A stretch of 64,000 bases of DNA from Kappaphycus alvarezii (GCA_002205965.3 NADL03000490.1:310001-374000); one strand, 5' to 3'; shown: positions 51,180-60,640, counted from the stretch's first letter. Made by a program: numbers and translations. The notes: generated by a model not told the origin, from the letters alone.

Positions 51180-51767
51180 ATACTCATCTTTAACTATAGA
51201 ATGATTTCTATGGGAGGAAAAAGGGCCTGGGAATGGATCATCTCGGTTACGCGTGACTACTACGAACTCCACGTAATCATCCATTTCTACGTTAATATAT
51301 GCCTCTGTTTTCGTGCTTTGAATGTACCATTGATACCTCAAGAAGATTTCCCACTATTAATCAGAGTTTTATTCTCATTCCAAAACGGAAGGTTCACGGA
51401 AGCAGGTCCAGAGTTTGTGGAATTCATATATCGTTACTCTATAGGAGGGTATGGAATGGTAGCTATCGGAGACTCGTCGCAAACATATCTGAACATTATC
51501 CTTCCGGTTTACGTATTTCTAAAGAACAACCAAGATGTGCGACTGAGAGGTTACAGCTTGCCCCCTGATATGGAATATCGACTGGTCCCGTATCCTCTAT
51601 GGGGACCTTACGTTGCTCCGCTCAGAAACACAACCTCAGCTGAATACCAAGATCCTCCCGAGACCGTGATGATGATACGAGCTGGACCATCAAGTGACCT
51701 GGGCGGATCATCAAAGAGGGCAAGGCGTCGGGAGCAGCGAGGAAAATCGCCAAGAAGATCACCTTAA
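51180..51767 (+). pseudogene. Extra 3' module 1 of Ty3 fossil B, function unknown
   Basis: It stays in frame with the integrase tail and so would be made as its C-terminal extension. Blocks include MGGKRAWEWIISVTRDYYEL, NICLCFRALNVPLIPQED, FQNGRFTEAGPEFVEFIYRY and MEYRLVPYPLWGPYVAP, ending in a basic tail (KRARRREQRGKSPRRS). Fossil A keeps the same blocks. No signal peptide, envelope or chromodomain features are visible, and I know no family with these motifs. The strongly basic end could bind nucleic acid; that is inference. Confidence 0.6.
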
Positions 51768-51779
51768 ACACCGCCTAGT

Positions 51780-52262
51780 CTCCCAGGGGAAAACTATGCA
51801 TCCTTAATTATTGGACGGCTACCAATTAGACGTTGGCTTCGCGAAATGACAGAAGAACCTCGAGAAGCAGAAGTAATTTCCTTTTTTGCCATTAGTATTT
51901 GCATGTGCTTCCAGACCATTCACGGGCGCACCTTACTCGTGAGGACTCAGTCCTTATGTTGTGAGTTTTTTTCTCCTTCAGATACCCGTTTCTACACCCG
52001 TTGCCAGAAAAGTTTGCATACTACGTTTATTACCTCATGTTTGGAAGGTTTGGAGAAGTGAAACGGGAGGAGCTCATTAGAGAACACTATGAAACCATAC
52101 GCCGAATCTACTAAACTCTGGACCAAGGAGATGAGCCGGTCATCGCACGGTACACACTCTCTCATCATATTGGAAATGAGCTACTACCATATCCTTACAG
52201 TGAACCTTATACTCTTCCTGATGAATGGATAGAACTCCCACAAGAACAACAAGAGCATTGAG
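51780..52262 (+). pseudogene. Extra 3' module 2 of Ty3 fossil B, related to module 1
   Basis: Short open pieces repeat the landmarks of module 1 in the same order: FFAISICMCFQTIHGRTLL at about 51,880 recalls INICLCFRALNVPLI, and GNELLPYPYSEPYTLPDEW at about 52,170 recalls MEYRLVPYPLWGPYVAP. This suggests an old tandem duplication within the 3' accessory region. The fossil A copy is cut off before this point. Function unknown. Confidence 0.45.
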
Positions 52263-52300
52263 GACGAGTCGGGACGTTCGTCTTGAGCGGGCGGGCGTGA

Positions 52301-53020
52301 TGTGCGCAAATTCGCACACGAAAAAAATCTAGATGAGGACCATAATTGTATACAGTATCGGAATTGGGAAGAGATTTTTTACAGTTTTTGAATTTGCAAG
52401 ATATTTTTAATTTGGGTGAGTGTGGCAAATTCATCGGTTGGTTTTTTTATTTTAGGACACGCTGTCATAGTAGATGTCAGTACAGTTCCAGGTTGTGGGT
52501 GATACTACTAGTGACTCTGAAAGGTCTATATAGTGGCCACATCAATTCCCACCCCTGGCCGATGGGTGGCTGGCATGGGTATGGCACCTTGATATTTACG
52601 TTGAGGAAATATCTTCTTATAGTCTCTCTGGTTCACACGATTCCCGTGAATGCATTTTATGGTTATTAATATGTTTGTTTGAGACTTTTGGGGTAGCTAA
52701 AAGTCTATATAAGCTGATTAAACTGCTTCCTCATGGGGAGGTCAAGCAAGTTGGAATACAACTTCAAGCCCAGTCCCAGATAGTTAGGAAGTTGACAGTC
52801 AACTTCCAACCCAAGAAGAATTTATTTTACGCGAGTCACTAAGCATAGGTGGTAGACCCTGCCCCTTCCATACTTGCTTGTAGCCCATGCAACTGTCTTC
52901 CCTATCCACTCCTTTCTGTTCGTTCAACTATACCACGGTAGCACTTTTGTCGCTTGCAACACCTCCTTCTTGGGGTAATTGGTTCTGAGGATCTCTTCCC
53001 CTGCTGATTTATTTCTAACA
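52301..53020 (+). repeat. 3' LTR of Ty3 fossil B
   Basis: Starts TGTGCGCAAATTCGCACA, ends TTTATTTCTAACA, 720 bp. The tip is an inverted repeat (TGTGCG...CGCACA). TATATAAG at 52,706-52,712 is a likely TATA box. Relative to the 61.6 kb LTR it carries about 230 bp more in its middle (around 52,480-52,690). The last 330 bp match the LTRs at 26.1, 33.9, 58.6 and 61.6 kb. Confidence 0.85.
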
Positions 53021-53220
53021 GATTTCTAGGAAAATTTGTTGTAGAAACATGCATGATACAGAACCCTCAAAATGTACGCTAGTTACCATATTTGCAAAAT
53101 TATTTAGAAGTCGAAAAATCATTTGTCGACAGTGTCGAAATAGCGCACGACGGCCCTTTGACACCCACTAACTAGTAGCTAGACTTCTCCATCAACCATC
53201 TACTCCTTACATTGGTATAT

Positions 53221-53300
53221 GTTTTGGGTGTTTTTACTGTTGGAAGATTTATTCGATCTATCCTAAAGTTTTTCAGACAACCACAGTCGACTCCTTACAT
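53221..53300 (+). repeat. Copy of the ~100 bp dispersed unit
   Basis: Reads GTTTTGGGTGTTTTTACTGT, TGGAAGATTTATTCGATCTA and TTTTTCAGACAACCACAGTC, the forward orientation of the family. It lies 200 bp after the LTR of fossil B. Confidence 0.6.
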
Positions 53301-53485
53301 TGCCAACGTCTGCAACCTCGTGTAAATACTAACCACGAAAATCTGCTCCTCCTGTCTGTACCAAATCTGTTGCTACCCTCCACACCTCATCAACCATACC
53401 CGCCTCCTCTATGCTGGCATCTTCCCCTGCTGTCTTTTGTAATCCAGCCTACTCCTGTTCAGCATGACAAAGGATTACCTTCCAT

Positions 53486-53932
53486 TTGGCCATCGCTTCA
53501 ACCCATTCTCACGTTTCCCCCTTCTTGCCCTGCTCCCCCTTTCAAACTTCCTCCGAACCTACTGCTGTTCCACTCTTACCTTCATGGGCCCTGCCCGAAT
53601 CCTCGACATTCTTCCACGTCATTCTGCCTAAAAAAGTCTTGAGTCTCTCCAAGACCCTAACGCTTCCACTCCAAGCTAACCCTCAGAGACTCACTTCAGA
53701 GCGTCGTAATCCTTCGGCAACGCGACATTCTTACATTCGACCCACTTTCCTGTCAATAATCTTCCCTCCTCCTAGAGGAACTCTACCCTCCCGCTTCTTC
53801 AATCCTTCACAAATATGTCGCCCGTTGCTTTATTTCAAGTATTCGAAAGAGAGAGAGACTTTAGTGGACTATTTGAAAGCATGTGGGGAATACAGAACTA
53901 AGAAACATCTCGATGAAACTTTCGGCAATTAA
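53486..53932 (+). other. Uncharacterised open frame of about 148 codons
   Basis: A CT-rich frame open over 148 codons, without an ATG at its listed start (TTG). It is Ser/Pro/Leu rich and closes with a more protein-like end (KERETLVDYLKACGEYRTKK). No family recognised. It lies between the LTR of B and the LINE cluster, so a LINE or gene fragment is possible. Confidence 0.2.
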
Positions 53933-54041
53933 TTTTCGCGATGTTGTCGCTGTTTCTAGTAACATTGGCAAGCATTAGCACCAAACATCTTCCTAGAAAC
54001 CCCAATATTTTCACATGCCATCACAAACGCATACTGCATTC

Positions 54042-54275
54042 GCCTTGGGCGACGACGGCAAGGGTTTTTTTTTCGCCGCCTTGCTTCCTTCGCTGCTTCC
54101 CGTCGCGGTTCCTCCCCTCAACAGGAGCTCCGCGACTTTGTTACCCGTTTTTCTTTTAGTCTCCAAATAATGCAGGCGCGACAGGTTTCTACCCGCCGCC
54201 CGCATCCGTAGTTAATTTATGAATACCCTCCGCACGCCTCTGTGCGACATTGTAAACCCATAAAGATTTACCACC
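54042..54275 (+). mobile_element. 5'-truncated LINE 3' end
   Basis: Begins abruptly with CGCCTTGGGCGACGACGGCA (the GALGDDGK part of the endonuclease) and is about 95 percent identical to 45,398-45,620 through to AAAGATTTACCA. Only the end of the endonuclease frame and the 3' UTR are present. The left flank (CACAAACGCATACTGCATT) differs from the 45 kb copy, as expected for independent 5' truncation. Confidence 0.72.
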
Positions 54276-54439
54276 ACCAACTGCATTCTCCATCCATCCG
54301 AGGTCATACCTCGTGACTCGGCCTCATTTTCATACTCAATGAAGTAAAGTTTCTTCTAATATAAAGACTCGTGCCCTCTTTCTTGTCCTCGGAAAATAGC
54401 CGCTCTGCATCTATAATCAGTAAAGTACCCTAATTTCCC

Positions 54440-54965
54440 CCTTCTCTATACATGCCCCACCTGATTCCACTTTACAGTATCCTCCGCATTTGTCGCCCCC
54501 TCGCGCATTACAAACCTATCCTTATTTTTGCACTGGGAGATGCGTGACTGCATATCCTCATGCCCAATCACGCCTCTCCCAGTGCGCTGCTTGTTGCCGT
54601 CGACCTTTCTGTTGTCCATCCTTCTGCTTGGCGCCACATTTCGTCAAGTACAGTTACCGCAGGCGCTGCCGCGACAATTGTAAAGCGCGAGATACACGTC
54701 ATTACGACGATTACTGCCAGCAACACGACATCCTCTCCCCCGACGGGATTGATATCTATGGCGCCGTGGGTGACAAGGGGCAGAGATTTTTTCCGACCCC
54801 TCGCTTCCTTCGCTGCTTCCGTCGTGGTTCCTCTCCTCAGCAAGAACTTCGGGGCTTCCTCACGTTTTGAGTTTAGCCTCCAATTGATGAAGACGAGAAT
54901 GGTTGTCACCCGCTGCCCGCCTGCGTAATTGATATCTGAATACTCTCCGCACACTTTCCTGCCTT
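54440..54965 (+). mobile_element. 5'-truncated LINE 3' end with more complete RLE domain
   Basis: The same family as the 45.3 and 54.0 kb scraps but starting further upstream. One frame reads ILMPNHASPSALLVAVDLSV then VHPSAWRH, matching the RLE core strand usually written DVTVVHP. A second reads ARDTRHYDDYCQQHDILSP and GIDIYGAVGDKGQRFF. The frames differ, so it is broken by indels. The 61 kb copy has VEVTVVHPSARRH at the same place. This places a PD-(D/E)XK-type nuclease at the C-terminus of the LINE protein. Confidence 0.7.
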
Positions 54966-54984
54966 AAAACTTGAAAAGAATTTT

Positions 54985-55420
54985 CGTTCCGTTCCGCATC
55001 CGGCGGCGCTGCTGCCAATCTCGCAGAATTCGCCAAACAATCAAACTACGGCGATGCTGGCCAGGCGCTCAACTTCCTTCCCGTTGATATCCATGTCTAC
55101 GATGCCTCGTGACCCCAAGGTACCGCGTTCTTTCGCCACCTCGTCACTTCGCTGCCACTCGTTGGGGGTGCTCTCCAGAACATAACCCCCATCGCTTTAT
55201 TTCCTGTTTCGGTTTCTGCCTGCAAGACATGCAAGTGATCAGGTACATGTCCGCCGCGTATCCGTTTAGTGGTCATCCCCCGAGGTATGTTCGTAAGCTT
55301 TTTCTCTATCATGTAAAGATTACTTCCCACTTTTTTTGTTCTGAAAATATAATCCACAACCCCTCGCTTCTTGCCACGCTTAGTCGCTAATCGTGCTAAG
55401 GCCAAGTTCCCAATGTGAAA
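54985..55420 (+). mobile_element. Related LINE 3' end, second subfamily
   Basis: The frame includes LAEFAKQSNYGDAGQALNFL and PVDIHVYDAS, then FFRHLVTSLPLVGGALQN. Spacing and order follow the RLE end of the neighbours (FLPVDIHVYDA against SPDGIDIYGAV), but nucleotide identity is low. It is probably a diverged subfamily or an older copy. It ends near 55,390-55,420, where AT-rich sequence resumes. Confidence 0.45.
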
Positions 55421-55454
55421 ATTGACCAAATATTTTAATCTCTATCCCGGTGTC

Positions 55455-56045
55455 CTACAGTGATGCTGAATTGTGGAACAATATTTTTTATTGAGGCCCA
55501 CAATTTATATTTATTGTGAATCGTCAAGGAATAGTTTTATCTATATACACTGGCGCTATTTTATGCTGAATTCATTCTGAAATAATTTTTATGTCCTACA
55601 GTTGGGTTTTTATATTATACAGGCTATAATTATTGCATTTATGCTACCAACAAATTATTATCTGGATGATTGCTTACCTGGAAAATACTGCAATAATTAT
55701 TGCTGAGCCTGGATTATGTCTAGCAAAATTATTGAACGGCTCACCTGATTTTTGTGGCAGGTTCACCCTGGTGTAGAGTATAAGTAGTCTAGGTTGTTAG
55801 AAATATTTTTACATCCTCGGGCTATCGAAATATTCCCCTCGATCACCTATCATTAAATTTGGTTTTCTATCCATTATTCATTCAAAGTCCAATTCGGGCA
55901 TTTATTTATTTATTCAAGTTGGAACTACTTATTATAATTTGGATCTACCTATCCCAATTATTTGCACCCAAGGTCAGTGAAACACTCCTACAACGGCATT
56001 CTGCGTTAATGGTTGCTTCGTATGCCGCATGTCTGCTGACAGGGC
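55455..56045 (+). repeat. Dispersed ~600 bp AT-rich repeat, copy 2
   Basis: Collinear with 28,365-28,985. Landmarks here are GCTATAATTATTGCATTTAT, CAAAATTATTGAACGGC, CACCTGATTTTTGTGGCAGG, CTAGGTTGTTAGAAATA, CCTCGATCACCTATCATT and GGATCTACCTATCCCAA, ending near TATGCCGCATG. Both copies lack coding capacity. They share orientation on the window. Confidence 0.6.
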
Positions 56046-56399
56046 TCGCAGCACCATTTTAGACGCTGTTCTACAGCACGCTCATTTTAACAGTATTATC
56101 CTCATTCGGCTTGTCGAAGTTCAGAGCGGAGATATTGATGATTGATTTTGAAGCAGAACGTGAGAACATGCAATAATTTGCGAGTATTCAGAACAAAACT
56201 TTCATCATCAGTGCTGGATTCCTCCTGACAACCAGTCGTTAATAGGTTTGAAAACGAGTTCATTCCTTAAGTAGTTGTCCACAGCATGACAAGCTGTGAC
56301 CCACCTCGCTTGGACAAAGGCTCCGTGAAACGTCATCTCGTGTAGTTTTAGACGAGAAAATTTTCCTATATTCTTATCATTTGCGAAGCAGCCTTGCAA

Positions 56400-58100
56400 G
56401 TCTTCTTTCAGCTGCGTTCACGAGGAATCTTCATCCGGTGAGAACGACACGGTAAGGAGTTTTGAAGTACCATTGCGTACATAGTTCTACAGCGAACTGA
56501 GCGAGCGTCAACGTCCACTGATAGCTGTAGTTTCGGCAGACTTTCCATTACAGTAGTCATGCAGTGCCCTAACAATTCGCGCCGAATGAGACGTGAACTT
56601 TCCCGGCACACTAAAATGTGCAGCAGCGTCACAGGTGTGTTTCATATGTGTAGAGTAGCTCATAAGATAAACCTTGGGGGACTTGAATCCGATAGAGCGA
56701 AGCATCTTGATGTATGAAAGCAAAAGGGAGACAAATTGAAGATTCATGATTGGAGGAAATTGCAGTGGACCAAGTTTGGAGTCCAACGTATTAGCTTTTG
56801 CTGTGTGAGGGCTAAATTCCTTCACAAGCATGTCATTTCGAAGGGCGATGTGAACAAATAGAGCGCGAGGACTTCTGGATCTCTGACATAGCCGCCCCAT
56901 AGCACGCAAAGGGCCACAGTGGTGCATTGCTTACCGATAGATAGGGGGTAAATTGGTGTTTTACATTTGAAAGATATTTTCGCCTAATGGATTGGTCTAA
57001 GAGAGAGGAACTCATCCACCACTACCACGTCAACAGCAAGGTGAAGTAGATAGATAGTAAATGTTGGAAGCAAGCCATCATGAGAGTCCGAATAAGTGGT
57101 ATGGCAGATCCCGAAGGACAGTACTAATGCCAGCCGCGAAATCTACGATAATCCATATACAAGTTTCCTCTGAGTCTAGCGGAACAAATAGCAGAAAAAG
57201 AGAGAAAAGATTTGCCGCGTCTTGTCGTCTTCCTGGAGAAGGGTGGAAAAAGAATTCTTTTTCAATGTAATGAGCGGTGTCGGTATACCCTTTTTGAGTG
57301 GATTGCGGTTGTCTGGAAAACCATGGATAGATCGGATATACCTTCCAAGAGTAAAAAACCCAAACGTTTCCCATGAGCGAGAGCGAGGTCTGGATTTCGA
57401 ATTATATCAAGGCGTCTAACGGCACTTTCGAGCTTGCAAAAGGCACTTGTATACAAAAGGAAGGTGTTAAGCTTCAAGGTGATGGATAAGAGGGGGTGTT
57501 TTCCGAAGAAGAGAAAGCGTGTGGAATATGAGCCTGTGAGGAGGGCTTGAATAATTTTTCTTCGAAAAACCAATTGACGATAGAGAAAACAGATCAGCCG
57601 TAGTGCGAAGTGCAGTGGCCTATAGCTTTACCGTTATGGCTCCGCAGGTCTCGTATTCCTACTCATTTGTCCCGCAGACGCCACGAGAAGGCCCATCTGC
57701 GAGGTTTAAGTCTGTAGGAAAATACAAAAGCGCGTTAGAAGGTCGTGTGCCAATTTAAGAGATGCGAAACGGCTGCACTGTAGGCAAAGGAGAAAAGAAG
57801 AGGACCAGTCCTTATTTAATGTCCCAACAGTAACCATAGAGTCGGAAAGTATTATTATCTTTTGTATAGATATTGTATCAGATACTTCTCCTTGCATAGC
57901 AAGTACAGCAGTAGCAGCTTCAATAGTACTTATTTGCTGCGGTCTTATTATTATATGAGTAAACGCAGTCCTCAACGAATGGGCTTCGACAAAGCGACTC
58001 ACATTATTCGCGCAGATGTATGCCAGCAAGTCACCGGTTTGAATGTTCGCCTGCAACGGATTCTGCAACTTGCAAAGGCTGATAGAGCCAAACATGTGTA
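56400..58100 (-). mobile_element. Tyrosine-recombinase retroelement fossil (DIRS-like)
   Basis: Two collinear minus-strand parts remain. RNase H (57,650-58,095) reads STIEAATAVLAMQ, KIIILSDSMVTVGTLNKDW and, just beyond, DLNLADGPSRG, the end motif of this RNase H type. A tyrosine recombinase (about 56,420-56,930) reads GKFTSHSARIVRALHDYC, where HSAR supplies the catalytic H-x-x-R, followed by SGRW. RNase H followed by a tyrosine recombinase is the DIRS order. It is broken in several places; a 100 bp dispersed unit sits between the two parts. The RT is not found, so the family call is provisional. Confidence 0.6.
57276..57372 (-). repeat. Copy of the ~100 bp dispersed unit
   Basis: Reads GTGTCGGTATACCCTTTTTG, GGTTGTCTGGAAAACCATGG and AAAAACCCAAACGTTTCCC, nearly identical to the 27.4 kb copy. 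It is inserted within the DIRS-like fossil, so it moved after that element did. Confidence 0.7.
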
Positions 58101-58219
58101 CTTTCAGTGTATACTGTTCCTTCTACACATTGCCAGGCATCAAAGCAATCAAAGTTCCCCATATCTGCCTTTGGAGGCGGACAGAAGGCAGAATGGAGAG
58201 TGAGGCCAGTCGGTAGAGC

Positions 58220-59043
58220 TCAGAAATATCGAGGGCCCCTAAGGAAGATCCAAATTGGATAGATGGCAGAAAATATGGTTGCCGAAGGAAGGAAAGTGCT
58301 GAATAGAATGGATAGAAGAGGGAAGTTTAAACGAGCAATCCAGGTTAGTCTTTCAGTTGTCATTAAAATAGATGCATAAGAAAAAGAATCTTGACTATGG
58401 AGGACAGAAGATAGATCCGAGGCGAAATTCATATATTTAGGAGTCTGTGGGACAATATAACCGGATACTAGACTCCACTGTCATCTCATAAATAGCATTA
58501 ATATCTTTTCTTTATATCCTAGTTAACTTGATTTTGATCGCTTGATAGGGAAAATCTATTGACTCAAAGACAACTTTCACAATAGCTGGCCAGTTAACAC
58601 ATACGATGTTGACAATGATAGGGGTAAATCGTCGGGAGAAGAGATACTTAGAACCAACTACCCCAAGAAGGAGGTGTTGCAAGCGACAAAAGTGCTACGG
58701 TGGTATAGTTAAACGAACAGAAAGGAATGTATATGAAAAAGGATTGAGAGGACTACAAGCAAGTATGGAAGGGCCAGGGTCTACCACTGATGCTCTGCGA
58801 CAAGCGTAGGAAAAATTTTCCTCATTTCTGAAGTTGACTCTCAACTTCCTACTACTCGGGACTTGGCTTGAAATTGTCTGCCAACTTGCTTTACCTCTCC
58901 ATGAGGAAGCAGTTTACTTAGCTTATATAGACTTTTGGCTACCCCTAAAGTCCGAACAAAACTACAGAAGGTGTCAGGAAATGCATAGAAACAATTTGTG
59001 TGGATGATATACTCTAAACAAAAGATACTTAAGAAACTAACAA
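58220..59043 (-). mobile_element. LTR plus leader of a Ty3-family relative
   Basis: The LTR spans 58,616 to about 59,043 on the minus strand, ending GATTTACCCCTATCA, with a TATATAAG box near 58,921-58,928. It is followed inside by a leader (TTGTCAACATCGTATGTG, TAACTGGCCAGCTATTG) also found at 62,113-62,290. The internal part is then lost by about 58,220. This leader differs from fossil A's, so it is a separate subfamily. Broken: only the 5' end remains. The LTR start abuts the end of the gene at 59,058. Confidence 0.65.
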
Positions 59044-59057
59044 TCAATGAGGTCCTC

Positions 59058-59654
59058 TTAATTCCCATTCTCTAAATCAGATCCAAACAACTCCTCCAAA
59101 ATATCCATGCTGCCCGAGCAGTCCCCACAAGTATCTGCGAACGGCTCATAGCTCTCTATTTCCTCCTGGGAGATATCTAAACTTCTAAAGATATCTCCAT
59201 CCAGTTCCGGCGTCGAAACCACTTGTTTCATACTCTCCAGTCCAGGCCCCACCAGTACAACACTTTCCGTGCCCCCTGTTCCCTCATTCTTCTCGTCCTC
59301 GTCCTCATCCTCTTCCTCTTCCTTCTCTTCCTCCTCTTCATCCTCTCCAACCTTCTCTTCCTCCTTCATCCTCCCTATCCTCCCCGTTATTAACCTCTTA
59401 GACCATTTCAGGGGCTAATCACTCCTCAAAGGTCTTCCCAGCTCCCTCCACGATGTCCACTCCGGCCCCTTACCTAACTCCTCCGCCTTATCCACGATAA
59501 AAAGGCGACGCATGAATTCGATAACCCTCTTTTCGGTTTGCCGGCGCAGGTAGTCCTCGCGGTCAGTAGGTCCGAAAGGGAGTAGGAGAATAGAGTTTAG
59601 GGGGCGGGGATGGCGATTTTTGGAAATTACTTTCGAGGGGCGTAAATTGTTCAT
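59058..59654 (-). pseudogene. Host-like gene, 198 codons with one in-frame TAG
   Basis: ATG at 59,654 in good context (CCTACCAAAATGA), TAA at 59,058-59,060. The frame is continuous apart from one TAG at 59,415-59,417, codon 80. Before it, the protein is basic (MNNLRPSKVISKNRHPRPLN, REDYLRRQTEKRVIEFMRR, LGKGPEWTSWRELGRPLRS). After it, 15 basic residues lead to MKEEEKVGEDEEEEEKEEEE, an acidic run, and a tail with DIFRSLDISQEEIESYEPFA and CGDCSGSMDILEELFGSD. No family recognised; the basic-then-acidic layout suggests a nuclear protein, by inference. The TAG could be a recent CAG change, a sequencing error, read-through, or the boundary of a shorter 79-residue product. Retained frame and composition on both sides argue for recent loss or function. 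Confidence 0.55.
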
Positions 59655-59772
59655 TTTGGTAGGCTTTGGAGAATGAGAGGCAATTGAGGGTGTTTTGGGT
59701 GTGTGAGGGGAAAGGGGTGATGAGTAAAATGATCGGGAACGTTTAAAACTTTGAATAAAGGGGTTTAAATAG
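59655..59772 (-). promoter_or_regulatory. Promoter and CT-rich leader of the 59 kb gene
   Basis: On the minus strand a CCTATTTAAACCCC box lies at about 59,760-59,773, roughly 110 bp upstream of the ATG. The leader after it is rich in C and T (CACCCCTTTCCCCTCACACA, CTCTCATTCTCCAAAGCC) and ends CAAAATG. TATA-like box plus pyrimidine-rich leader is a common arrangement in filamentous fungi. Predicted from sequence only. Confidence 0.4.
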
Positions 59773-60640
59773 GCTCCCGGGGCAGGTTCTATAGGTTATG
59801 AATAGGTGAAATCTATCTGTAAGGTATTTTGTAGTAGCGCATTTGTGTCCTTTTCCCAAAAAAAAACAATTTGGAGGAGGAAGTAAGCAAAAAGGGAAAA
59901 AGAACTTGATTTGGGATTGACTCAGAGGGTTAGATACAGTATAAAAATATCTAGATAAAATAGACGTAAATTTGGAGGGACCGCGGTGATGATAAGAGAG
60001 GCTCAGAGAGGACGAGGAAGGACCGGAAATATGAGCAAATTTAGACAAGGAGAGGTATTTCAGTAAACCAAAGGTCTGTAGATGACGGCGACAAAAAAAA
60101 TCCGTTCCTATCAGCACACGCCTAACAGACACCATCGAGAATATTTAGAAGAAAATTTTCTCTGTTCTTGGGCCTGACAATTCCGGAAGATTTCTCAAGA
60201 ACATGAAGCTTTTTAGACTTTGAGAACCCAATTTTCCCACAAGAACTACTTTTAAAGGAATGAGGCGCTTTTGGAAAGCCGGACTGTGTGATTGCGTGGG
60301 CCAAAAAAGCCGCCTACTTTGAATCATGTGTGAAGGGTATTTTTCTCCGACTGTTTAATTTTCTTTCCACATTACTTCTTGAGCTTCTTTGAGCAAGCCG
60401 AATAAGGATTATGGAATTTCGAAGAAAACACTTTATCTTCCGTGTTGGGTAAGAAGAACAATTTGTTGATATTTTTCTGTTCAAGGATGACTTTTCAATG
60501 CAAACAGCAACACTGCTTTTCTTTTCTGTGTATTTTCAGTTTTTAGATCAACCTATTTCGGTACTTAAGTGATTACTACCTACCAAGGATAGTTTTAGAT
60601 TTCTGCTTTGACAAGTCGATTGCTTAGTTCTTTTTTGATA
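59773..60640. other. Region upstream of the 59 kb gene
   Basis: CT-rich on the minus strand up to about 60,135, then AT-rich. Minus frames at 59,743-60,135 and 60,122-60,304 are open but look like leader or upstream sequence rather than coding DNA. No repeat of the window's families is seen until the partial 100 bp unit at 60,641. Confidence 0.3.

Larger units (their letters stand above)
46490..53020 (+). mobile_element. Ty3/gypsy LTR retrotransposon fossil B
   Basis: Plus-strand sister of fossil A, about 90 percent alike in protein where both survive. The 5' LTR and the start of gag are missing: homology begins inside gag near 46,490. From there the order is gag, linker, protease, RT, RNase H, integrase, GPY/F, extra module, second extra module and a full 3' LTR ending at 53,020. 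It is broken, with about ten breaks, spread through pol. Its decay is similar to A and far less than C. Confidence 0.92.

Noticed and set aside
51180-51767. Envelope gene in Ty3 fossil B
   Set aside because: The frame continues from integrase without a start of its own, has no signal peptide, cleavage site or terminal membrane anchor, and ends in a basic tail.
59058-59654. Reassigned stop codons (TAA/TAG as glutamine) in the host code
   Set aside because: The host-like frames would fit it, but the transposon fossils carry all three stops at sites where relatives have residues other than glutamine, so ordinary decay explains more.
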